64,000 bases of DNA from Pomacea canaliculata. Its lineage: Eukaryota > Mollusca > Gastropoda > Architaenioglossa > Ampullariidae. A model generated the notes under the pieces. That model saw only the letters and a program-made list of their open reading frames with translations, searched no databases and had not been told where the DNA came from. Below, piece by piece: positions 1 to 11,400 of this stretch (positions within the stretch are counted from its first letter, which is position 1; each line of letters starts with the position of its first letter). The position numbers and the translations under genes are program-made. The DNA lies in NCBI RefSeq assembly GCF_003073045.1, contig NC_037593.1:11456735-11520734 (forward strand). The letters run 5' to 3'.

Positions 1-1340
1 AATACGAGGCTGTAAGAACAACGGAGGCACTGTGTAATTCATCTGTATCACTGCGTCCGTCCATCCTTCCGTCATGTTATTTCCCTTCTGCACATTACGT
101 CTGTTTTCCTAACCTTTCCCTCCTTTGACTGTGTACCGTTCATAAGCCTTACCCTCCCCAGTCCCAGTGTTTCTCCCCTCTCCTTACTCTAGTGTACAAA
201 TACTTTCTTATTTAATCTAGTGGAAGAGCAAGATATATCTTGACTGTTCTCCGTTCAAAACAATTAACGGTTCAGCTTGGTCTGGAGTGAGGCTTACATC
301 AGACTCACCGTATCCAGTGGGGGGATTGGTGAAAGCAGGCGGGGTGTTGGGCTCCAGACGGACATCCACGGTCCCGGCAACCTCCTCCCCTTTGTCGTCA
401 GTGCAGGCCACCACCAGCGTGTACTGGGTGGCCACCAGGTAGTTGAGGGTACCCACGCTGGGCGTGTACATCACACAGTACCCTGTTCCTGAGACACACA
501 CACACAACGCCTTTAATGGCGGCAACTAAATGATACAAAGTCTGTTGCAAGTAGTCAGCAAGAAGAAGCTGACGCCGACTAAATCGAAGGTTGTATGCTG
601 GTTTGTTGTTGTTGTTGTTGTTTTATTAAAGCGTGTGCGTTTACCGGATGAACAAGGCCAGATGGGAAAACAGTTGCCGCAGGGGTTGGTGGGATGGATG
701 GACTGACGATACACGCGCACAGTGTCTCCGTCAGGGTCGGTGCAGGTGATGGGGAGGGTGGTGAGCTCCAGCTGGCGACTCTCTCTCTCTTTCACGGCCA
801 GCACGACCTCCTGTATCGTTAGAGTCGGCTGATGAAAAACAAACAAAGGAGAGTCACATAGAGTGTAGTACAAGTAAGTTACAGGGATCGAGAGATCCAA
901 CTGAATCACAGAAATCGTCTGAGAACTGAAAGAGAATATCACAGGAATCCTCGCAGAGAGAGTCATGGGAGTATAGAACTGAAATTAAAGTCAGTCCGAC
1001 ATGCTCACTCCAGTATACAAACGCGCGCACACACACATACTTACTGTACAGAGAGATTGCTTGACGTATTCGATAGATGATTTTTTTACCTTTTATTCTT
1101 TCTCTGCGTGTGTGTGCGTGCATGCGTGCGTCTAGTGTGCGAGTGTTTGCCTGACGACAAGACAAATTAAAATTTAAAACTTTTCTTTCTCTCTCTCTCT
1201 CATGTCGTGCGCGCGCCTCATTTCCCCATCAGTGGAACTTACTGTCGAATGGACGAAGCTGAGGAAGTCACATGACAGGAGCCACACAAGACCGCACAGA
1301 ACATGTTTACTCGTCATCATGGTCATCACAATGACGTCAT
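1..1340 (-). CDS. Cadherin-related membrane protein, gene B (partial, runs off left edge)
   Basis: This is the 5' part of a paralogue of the complete gene at 5,419-14,099. Coding exons on the minus strand are 1243-1326 (start codon at 1326), 645-828, 309-488 and 1-9 (cut). Exon 1 encodes a 28-residue signal peptide ending before a GTAAGT donor. Exon 2 carries the motif CGNCFPIWPC and exon 3 the motif GTGYCVMYTPS, both nearly identical to gene A. Exon lengths are 84, 184 and 180 nt against 84, 178 and 180 in gene A, with the same phases (0, 1, 1). A 5'UTR part of exon 1 probably reaches an acceptor at 1341-1342. Membrane and tail exons lie outside the window, so whether the gene is whole is unknown. 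The frame is open throughout what is visible. It probably acts at the cell surface in adhesion or recognition, inferred from the paralogue. Confidence 0.8.
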
Positions 1341-1388
1341 CTACAGCAGGTAACTGATGGCGGCCTTACAGCACCACTAATGACGTCA
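1332..1388. promoter_or_regulatory. Two CRE-type palindromes upstream of gene B start
   Basis: TGACGTCA occurs at 1,332-1,339 and 1,381-1,388, matching the pair at gene A (14,091-14,098 and 14,144-14,151). The sequence between them (ATCTACAGCAGGTAACTGAT) is also conserved. The first site overlaps the leader just downstream of a putative splice acceptor, so one or both may lie in transcribed sequence. Confidence 0.4.
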
Positions 1389-2026
1389 TCAACGTTTTCT
1401 GTGTAGAAGATCGGTATTTGGAGTATTGCAAGCCATCACATTATTGTGATAATTTCTGGCATACAGTTTAAAGTTATAAAAGAAAGAGAAACAAGTTTGT
1501 GTACCACATTGTTATTTTATCGTCAATTTGTATACGGTACAGCAATAGGTAAACACAATGCGTGCCGTTTATTTATTCGTTTCCTTATTTTATCTTCCTG
1601 CAAGTCACACTGAGCTAGCTTCATCTTCTAAAGTCCATCATCATCCGCACCACCACTCGCGGCCACCACCACTCAGATGTATTTCATATCTGACAGACTC
1701 CTCCTAAGAAGATTTTAAACACAATGCTCATGAGTTCGAAAAGTACTTATGGCAAGAAATAGACATTAAAACACAACCAAATTTGAAATATAACTTATTC
1801 CCTGCAATATACATCAGGTACACCCTCTGTATGAACACCTAAATAGTAACAGCTTCACACACTCTTTCAACATCTGTCTGCTAATATTTTAATTACATTT
1901 TACATTTTAAATGCAATAATCAAACACAAGTTTATTTTATAAAATCTTTAGTGTTGAGGCTGACATATATACTTAATATCAGAAGTGGTAAACATATAAA
2001 ACAATACAGAAAAAGAGAAATCCTAC

Positions 2027-2110
2027 CTTGGTGGTGCTAGGAGGAACTTGATACAAGTGCAGCACACCTCAGGACGAACTCTTGGTGAAGTGTTGATCAC
2101 AGAGTTCAGT
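2027..2110 (-). promoter_or_regulatory. Probable noncoding first exon of gene B
   Basis: On the minus strand a CCAAG|GTAGGA donor ends a block that matches the equivalent block upstream of gene A (14,709-14,800), including a shared stretch reading CACACCTCAGGACGAA on the plus strand. Its conservation, the donor and its position about 0.7 kb upstream of the coding start suggest a 5'UTR exon that splices to the acceptor near 1341. The upstream limit is not defined. This is inference from duplicate comparison. Confidence 0.4.
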
Positions 2111-3479
2111 CAGACACCTTAGCTACACTCCATGAATGGACAGCATTTGTTCTTTTAACCTTTTTAGGGTTTGAATCTTCCTTTCTTTTGGACTGCAGAA
2201 TAACAAGTTCGATCCACCCCAGGGTTGTTGTTGGGCGAGACGTATTAAATCAACAAACACCTTTACAGTTAAAAAAGAACTTGACACGGGGAAGAAAGTT
2301 CGAATTAAAAATAAGTGCCTCCCTGTGGACTTTTTTTAATTACCTGTGAGGGTGTGCGCTCACACTTAGCATAGTAGACCTGCTACCTCCTCGTTTTTCT
2401 TGTGTGGCTAGAGAAGAGCGGTCAATGGCACACCTGTTTGTCAGTCAGACATGTTCATAGACAGGGCCGAGCCTTTATGACACTTTAATAGTGTTTACAC
2501 CTTTCGTGACTCAGCATGGAGTCCGAAACAAGTAAATACCTGTTTACTTTGAATTAATGAGAGATCGTTTTATTTTGATGCTTTTATGTCTTGCCAAACC
2601 GTTAGCCGTGAAATCGCTTTTATCTCCCAAGTTTGTGTGTGCACAGAGTATTCAGAAATTTCCTGACGCGCAATAATAATAACAATAACAACAATAATAA
2701 TAAAAAACGCAAAATTTGTAAAGGGCATAGTCACACTCCTAAGAGGTATGCTCTTAGCGTTTAAAAACAAGAACTACAAATAATGTGTGTAGGTTGGTGT
2801 GACAGACGGACTGATGCACGGACGGACCGATCACATTACCACACGAACAATGAACAGCATGAATGTGCTTCGTGATCTATTGACCCGTTTAATTAGAATT
2901 GTTGACATGAATTCGAAACTGAACACAAAGATACTTCAGTGAGTCGTTTTATAAATTGCTAGGAGAAAGGGGGATGGTGGGAGCTTGACGGGTAGCCAGT
3001 CTACAGTCACTGGGGTAGTTTGTAGCCAGGTGTACTCACACCATCTTGAAACTTCAATGTGTCTTGGCGGAGGGACTGTTTGGAAGGATAAAGAATATTA
3101 TCCTCTATACATAACATGATATATAATACGAAACGCACACAAACACAGAGATCTACAATCACTGAAGTGTTTGCATATATACTCCACCTCGGCCTCTCGC
3201 TTACATAAAATCCGCTTGTATGGGTAACGTGGCTTGGCTTGTTCTCTGTATTTATCTTTGTCAAAATTTGGTATTTTATTGTGCTTTCAAGATGGTGTTT
3301 GCTTGTTTCATATTCAAGATAGTGGTAGTACTGTTAGAAAATCGGTAGTGACAGCAAAAATAAATATACAAACTGGATGTGATTTGTGCTCTTGTAACGC
3401 GCAACATTACGCAGAGATGAGTCGCACTCTGTGCTGACCAGTAATGATAAAAGGATGATATAAATAATGATGATATAAA

Positions 3480-4075
3480 TGTCTTTATGGCCCTTGGCAC
3501 AAAAAAGGTCCTAAAGGGTTTTCTGTGTAGGCATGTACATTTGTTGTGCATTTTGTGGATGGCTTAAGCTTAACTAAGTGTTTTGGGAGACAAATAATTA
3601 AAGCCCTGTATTTTTTCATGAATGTGATGTGGAAGAGAGTTCCACTGCCTAGCAGCACAGAGGGAGGACGTCTGTTGTCCGTGTGTGACTGTCTTTGTGG
3701 GAGGTCGTCTGATGAGGAGCGAAGGTTTCGGGCAGGAGTGTGGAAAGACAGATTTCAGTAAAGTAGTAGTGGGAGGAGCCTTCAAAGAATCTATAGCATA
3801 GAGTTGAGAGCTTGTAATCTATTGTAGCTTGAACTGGTAGCAAATGAAGAGAGTGAAGAAGTGGTGTGACATGTTTACATTTGCAAGTCCGGAAAACGAG
3901 ACGAGCAACTGTGGATGAGGTGGATGAGGTGGAAGCCAGCAAGAAGAGAGTTGGAGTAGTTTAGACAGAACAAATGAGCAGATGAGCATTTTGGTGGTTG
4001 AGATGAACAGAGTATGACGACTGGAGCTGATCTTCCAGAGCTCATAGTATGCAGAACGACAGATGTTATTCAATA
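3480..4075 (-). mobile_element. Decayed CR1/L2-like LINE, reverse-transcriptase 3' part
   Basis: Minus-strand translation gives the C-terminal part of a non-LTR ORF2 in several frames: NNICRSAYYELW, then ARLVFRTCKCKHVTPLLHS, then LPVQATIDYKLSTLCY, and finally CAARQWNSLPHHI. The order and spacing match the end of CR1/L2/Jockey-group reverse transcriptases (typically AARLVF, HVTPLL, LHWLPV, IDYKL, WNSLP). At least two frameshifts separate the blocks, so it is 5'-truncated, dead and old. It lies between genes B and A and is absent from the matching region upstream of gene A. Confidence 0.75.
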
Positions 4076-5418
4076 ATATGGGTTTTTCACTGTCAGTATA
4101 AAAAACGGATCGTTTATTTTTTTGAATTCATACACACATACAATACATTGATATTGAAAATCCCAGTGAGGGGAGACAACTACCAAAGGGAAGCAAGCAG
4201 CCCCCTACTGTGACATTTCAAGTCACTGAAGGAAATATCTGTCTTACCGCCTGTGTGATTCTATTTGGAAAAATAAATGTCAGAAGAAGGTATATGTGTA
4301 GTAAATATTCATAATAATTATTATAGATAATTGTGTAAGGCCCCACGAATGATGTTATAAATAGTAAAATGTCCGCTGGAGGAAATGAAGGTTCTCCACA
4401 CCTGCGTTAGGGTTACAAGATAGATAATGGTGAAGCTGTAGTACAATCTAGTCTCAATCGGGGATCCGACTAATTCCAGGTCTACGATTTTTTCAACCTG
4501 TATTTAACAATAGACAGGCTGCTCGTGCAGGACGCTTTGTTCTCTGCCTGTAATGATGATCATCCGACTGTGACAAAGACACATCTTCCTTCACTTCACG
4601 GGCATCAGTAGATGATAAATAAAGTAGTTATCAAATAATCGTCTGCTTGCATTTTGATTAAGTAGACTTTCCTTGAAACTAAAGGCTAGTGCACTATGGT
4701 CTCTAGAGTTTAACATAACATCATTTTGAAGAAAATTTTAGAGAATTCATTTTATCTGTTAGAAATGTTAACCATCAAACTGCAGCTCAAGTATGTTTGC
4801 CAATACTTGGAAATGTTCGGTGTGAGCTTGAGTGGAAACACGAGTCCAGGCTATTACTCGGCATCTTATTCAAATATTTTTAAGTATAGGAAGGCAATCG
4901 AAAGGTGAAGTCTTCAACACAATTTCAACCTGCCCTTTCAACTTCAAATGTCATCTAACACTTAGCGTGGTATTTCTTTTCAAATAGTCGCTTCCTGTTA
5001 ATAGTTGAGCCTGGTGCTCCTACAGGAACTCCACAAGGGCCTCTGCAGGGTTGGGGGGAGTGTCAGGGTTGAGGGAGACAAGAGAGAGGGAAGTAGAAAT
5101 GGAAGAACAGCAACAAGAATACTGAGAATGAGTACTGACTACCCTGATGGATATGAACTGAATGACACGATCGAGAGACTGATTAAATACGTTATGGCGG
5201 GCAGGTCATCACCACGACCCCGACGAAGCTAAGGTATGTTGTTGAAGATAAGAGAGAACAGGATGACAGCAGTAAACAAACGAAGAACAAAGGTAACAAA
5301 TCACCTACATGCTAATCCAATCACTGAATATTTCACAGTGGGGACAGATAAGCTTGTCTGTTCTTTAGCCAGTAGCGAAAGGTGGACAAAATAGAGGAAT
5401 CATCGTCTGGAAATGTTT

Positions 5419-8400
5419 TCAGAGAATATTGCAGACTTTGCGCTTCGGTGGTTTCGGTGAAGGCTGGGTCCCCACTCCAATGATCTTTTCGTTGTACTCG
5501 TTGACCTCTTTCTCGTATTTGGCAATCTTTTCTTGCCGCTCCCTGGCTATGGCTTCTTTCTCCGCCATCTCCTCTTTGAGCACAATGGCGGCCACCTCGT
5601 CGTCCTTGGCAACCGACGCCGGCAGCGCGGTGTGTGATGGAGGGTTTATTTGATTTCTGTCCGTGTAGGCTGCCGACAAAATATAATGTAACACTTGTAA
5701 CACGACACAGACTGAAACCTTTTTACTTTAAACTGGGAAAACACTATAGTACTACACCATACTGTTCATTAAAATGCGTCTGAACAAATCATAAACAAAT
5801 AAATAAAACACCGGTTGTCGTACACAGGTGGTGTGATAATGTTGTTTCCTCACTGACCAATACATTAACTTTCTTTGTAGTTTGTACAAAGACATGTCTC
5901 CTGGCAGCAAATAATAATAGTAATAATAACAATAATCATAATAATAATAGTTTTAGACTAATAGACACCAAATTGTTAATTATGAAGTAAGAAAAAGTGT
6001 GAAGTGTGAAGATTACACAGATTTCTTTAGGCGAAATAAAGTGAGTACTCACTCTCTTTCCAGAAACCAAATAGGAAAGGCTCTTCTGGAAGTTGCCTAG
6101 GTAACATAAAAAATTAGCTGTCAATTCTTAAGACTTGATTCCTTTAATTATTATTCTGCAATTCATTCATTCTCTTTCGTTTTTTTTCAATGTTTACATC
6201 TTTCCAGACGCTAGAAGATTATGCACCACGCAGCTTGAAAAAAAAAACAACAACTATAAACAACAGTTGTGACAGTCGATGTAATTAAATAGAGGACTTA
6301 CGGTGGTTCTGGCGGTGGTGGTGGGAGTTCTTCTTTTTTCTCCACAGACGTTTTGGGTTTCACATTGGGTTCCTCATTAGGTTTCACGTTCACATTTTGA
6401 ACTTTGGGTGACCTGCTCACAGAAACAATGGAAAACGAAATTATTTTCCTGAAGTAAAATGTAGAGAATAAGATAAAACTTTTTTTTTTTTGGAGGTGTC
6501 TGGCTGACCCTAACTAGCTGACTACTCACGTCTTCAGCAGCTCGCGACGTAAGCAACATCTGGTGCATGCAGCTGAGCAGTACCGCCACAGGAGGTAGAG
6601 AAGTGTGGAAAGTAAGACGATGCCCAGCAGAATGGCGGGTACAAGCCACGCCAGATTGTCCAGGAACCCATTCTTGGTGTTAGATGTATAGATAGACGTG
6701 GTGTAAGTTGTCGATGTTGCTGCAGTAGTCGTCGTGGTAATCGGTTCGGGTGGTGTAGGACATGGCTGGCACGCAGAGGAATAAGGTGATTGAAAGAGGG
6801 GCAAAGGTCGCACAGTCTGACGTCTTACGTGGGATACTCACCTACTCATTATAACTTAACGTAATTACTTAATTTCATAACCACACACGCTATCAAACAC
6901 ACATGCACAGGTTACAGATTAGTGACGATACATAGAACTTACTGTGTTTTTCGCGAGGAAGTGTTTTATCTACACATGCATATCTCGTAAACACGAACAC
7001 GCGCGCGCACACACACAGGCACACATACAAATGCACATACGTCATGCCATAGTCTTATAGATAAACTTATTGTCACACACACATCCCCATTCTGCAGTGA
7101 TTTAATTCTTAAAGACGTTTGTGCTAATTACTCATGTTTTACAGAGAGTAGTTCTTGTCTTGTCTATTCCTGTTTCTCTCACATACATTCCAACTGACTC
7201 CATCGCTGTCTCAAAGAAACACACACACACACGTTGGTGAAGGCCCGGATGTAACTACCCCACTCACAGAACAGGAGAAAGTAACGGTAGCAGGGACGCC
7301 GGTCAGCGGGCCCGGGTACTGGCCCTGGTCGGTCACGTGAGCCAGAGTGTCGTCATTGATGCCAGCCGTGCATTGTGACGTCAGAACGACGCTGCCGTCG
7401 GACATGACGCTGATGTACCTCCCGGTGCCGCTGTAGAACAACCGGTCGTTACCCTGGAAAGAGCTGTCACGGTCCGTGGCGGTGACCTTGCTCAGGATGG
7501 TGCCAGGTTTCGTGCACTCGTTGGCGGACACGTCAAAAACGGCCTGGGGTCAACAGAGAGCAGAGGTCATACAGGTAAGGGTCAACAGAGAGCAGAGGTC
7601 ATACATGTAAGTGCAGGGCTTCTGCTAAGGCTAAATTCTTTGGGGTCCCAGGGACCCCTTCTTCAGATTTTTAAGGGGTCCCTGTTCTTTGCCCAAATTT
7701 GAATGGGACACAATTGACGAAAATTGAAGGGGTCCTCCGAACCTTTAATGCGTACTGTACGCAATTTTTGGCGTAAGCAGAAGCCCTGATGTAAGGGTTA
7801 ACGAAGGTAGAGGATATTTTCAGACACACTGTAGGATCTACCAAAAAAGTAATATGAGCTGGGGTCTACTAAAGTCTCTGCCTAAAAACAAGCTTTGGCG
7901 GTCATCTCTCCTTAAGCACACATGAAAACTCAAAAAGTGCAAAAGATATTTTTTCGCAAGCTTCATTTCGTGACCTCATTAAAATGTTGAATACAATAAT
8001 GTGTTTGTTCAGCTGTTTGACGGATGGGGTGCTCAAACTTAAGATTTCTTTCCTAAGAAATAACCCCACCTTGTCAAAAATCGGCTCATTGTCGTTCTTG
8101 TCAAGAACAGTAATCCTGGCTATTGCATCCGCGGTCAAGCCCCCTTTGTCAGTGACCCTGACCTTCAGATTATAAAGTTTACTCTTTACATTGGGATCGA
8201 TGTCGATTTCTTCTTTGGAGAAGATGCTGCCCGTGTCGTCATCCACGTCGAGGTCGCTGCTGGTGCTGGTACGTGACCACGTATGGTACTCGTTTTCATC
8301 CGGGTCCACGACCTTCCAGAACTGGTCGATGTTGATCTGAAGCGAGAAAACGAGAGATAGCCGAGGGGCAGTTTCATTTACCATTGTTGCATATGCTTTA

Positions 8401-11400
8401 TAGTTAAACGATTCTCAAATATTCAACGAGTGCAAACATCTGGTCTGGATACTACGATGCCAAAAACATTCTTCCTCTAAGGGTCAACAAACGTTTTTAA
8501 GCATTGACACTTCTAAACTTTTGTTACTTAACTATTATTCTTTTGTCTTTTCTGTACTTATGTGTCCTTTAAAGATTTAGCGAGTACATTTTTGTCTGAT
8601 GACTGGATTATTGTCAATGCAAGATACCTTTTCCCTAAATCTGGATGAATACCTATTTCCATACCAACTTCCGTTCTCGGGATAAACACCTACAAACTTC
8701 AGAATGTACAGACACAGATCAAACTGTGAGGTCAAGTTTTTACAGAGATACGCCAAATTAGCACAGGATGTCAGTTCTCCCATTAACTAGGGTTTTCAAC
8801 AACGCAAACGTATCCGTGTACAACCCTGACGTCTGTTTTATGACTTCATTTGCTACTTTATCAGGTGGTCAACATAAGATTCCCGGTCATTATCCTCCCT
8901 TACCTATAAAACATATCATTAAGCATAGCCGATGACCTCGATGTCTATGTTTATTGGTCTTATAAAAGGAGGGGTGGTAATCGATATATATATATATCGG
9001 TAAATATATATATATCGGTAAAATACCTTTAGTTTTAAGATATATATATATAGCTCTCAATCTATGATAGCGGGCCACGCTGGCCTCCGAACTGACAGCG
9101 CCTGGTTCAATGCCCGATTAGCGCAGCAAACTTCCCCCAGTCCACTCTGCTGGTGGGAATGAGTACTTGAGTTCATAAAACGTTGGGGAAGGTAAGCAGC
9201 GAGGGAGAGGAAATGGGCACCGATCTCAGCTGTCCCCGAGAAAAGTGAGATCTCTACCACCTCATGCCCCAACGATCTGAAAAGGTTAGGGAATGACCTT
9301 TGCCCTTAAGTGGGCCACACAAATAAGACAGTGATATCTTCCGTTTTGCCGAAAAAGGAGAGAGAGAGAGAGAAAGAGAAATAACATTTAAGTAATGGGT
9401 AAACTTACAAATCCCTCATAGACTGTAATCTCTATGTCGTTGGGAATGATTTTTGGCCTTTCGTTGACATCAGTTATCTGTATTGTCAGCCATGATGTCG
9501 GCGCCTTGCAAAAGCCGTCACTGATGTCGAAATACAAGGTGACAGTCCTTAGGGGAGTGTACTCGTAGTCCAGGGCTTTTCTCGTTGTTACTTTGCCATC
9601 TTTAGATATATAAAAAAAATCGTTAAGTACAACAGAAAAGATTATTTCACCTTTCGAATTGAATGATCATCTTCCTAGCCTTCCTCGAATGGAAAACGTC
9701 CTCAAATCCTTCTAAGTGTGATTACTAATGTCTTGATCCCAAGCCATACTAGTCATGTCAAACAAAAGCACAGAAAACCTATCTCATGTCGAGAATTAAG
9801 CACCTTTGAAATCCTCACTCTCAGAGACTATTATATACACCCTTTATTCAGATGACCATCGTTTATGCTTCCACTCAGTTGTAGAGGGCCTCATCCCACC
9901 ATCAAAGGTTAGCTCAAAGCGACTGATAAAAATATAAACTTAGAATAAGAACACATAAACACACATCATAACAAAATATGCAAACTTTATGTCGATAGAA
10001 TGCAAAATGGCAAGATATGATTATGATATGCTAGTGGCCTCTTGTAAGTGTTCAAAGACGAGAAATCAAATAGAAGCTCCATAAACCGAAAGAACACTCT
10101 TTTGATTTCTCATCTCAAGGGGTTCTGTTACTAATAAGCAAACTAAGATCGTCCATGAAATAATAAGAAACAAAAGGTCCTCTAGACTTTCACTCTATTT
10201 TCCACCAAAATAATAAGCTCATAGTCGAAGTCTGGAAACGTTTTCAAAGAATATTGCAGATTTTGCAGTTCGGCACCAAGCCTGAAATATTTAGGTATCT
10301 TTGTGTAGAACAGAATTCCTTTACACATTCATACCTCAGAGAAACGGATTTCAGTTTATACCAGACCAAAGCAGGACTTCTAAAACATCAATTTCTTTTA
10401 TCTATTTCTATTTTATTTTGCTTGCAGAGACCTTCAATCCAACATAAACACCTATTACGCCTTTGTTTTATAGTTAAGTAATTTTTCAGCTTCCTTTCCT
10501 TTGATCGAAGGGAATGTAACAGGCATAATTTTGCTTATTCTGTTACCCTGTTAAATAAAGGTTTGGTGTTTGTCTTCCCTCCCTCCCTGTATCCCTCCCT
10601 TGTCTCGGTATTCACTATGTTTAGCACTCAGCCGTCAGTCTGTACTCACTGTTATCCACGGAGTAGTAATCCAAGCCCTCCTCGGGTGAGGCTCTCACCG
10701 TGTACAGTATGGCGTTGTACTTGTCGGCATCGGTCACAGCAACTGAGTAGCTCACCGTTGAGCCTTCAGCAACCTTTACTGTCGTGTTCAGGTTTGTAAC
10801 CACTGGCCGCAGGTTAATACCTGAAACACAGGCTTGTGGTTCACGTAACGACATGTGAACATGACTGTTTCTGTTTATCGTCATCTAGCCCTCGTCTAGA
10901 TCTCTCTTTCTCCTCTGGTTTTTCTTCAATTACACGAAAACTTTCTCTCACTGACCCTGAGAGGAACGCGTTAACACACACGTAACACAAAGGAGTGGGA
11001 AAGAGAGAGAGAAGAAAGGACAAGTGGTGACTGAGCGACTGACTAGATGCACCCGGTCCGCTTTGCTATGAGAAGACAATAGCTTACTGTATTGTGCGGC
11101 AATGATCGGGTGTCTAGCTCACTCACTATGAAGCTTTGTAGCGACCTACACAGATAATTCTAAGCGATTCCCAGATGAAAACGACAGTCATATCATCAAC
11201 ATAGACATTCTACAGCAAGACACACATCCCTCTTCATACTTATTTTGTGACACGAACGTTTCTTTAAATTGCATTTTTCATTTAAATCTTTTATTTATAT
11301 CTGAGCATTGATTTTTATATTATGGTACCTGTGCTGATAGGAATGACTTTCCTTTTTATGTAGACTTACTTAAAACTCTATCTTACTCTTTGAACAATAT

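Larger units (their letters stand above)
1341..5418. other. Intergenic region between the two cadherin-like genes
   Basis: No host coding exon is seen here. Several blocks align with the region upstream of gene A: 1,341-2,110 with 14,100-14,830; about 2,240-2,480 with 14,975-15,240; about 2,880-3,010 with 15,510-15,620; and about 4,740-5,160 with 15,650-16,040. This marks an old tandem duplication that carried the promoter regions along. Between the blocks are a decayed CR1/L2-like LINE piece (3,480-4,075) and AT-rich unique sequence. Open frames here are not conserved between the duplicates. Confidence 0.7.

Noticed and set aside
5005-5232. Plus-strand open frame of 75 codons upstream of the cadherin-like gene region
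   Set aside because: The duplicated segment near 15,900-16,030 does not keep the frame or protein, so it is noncoding flank.
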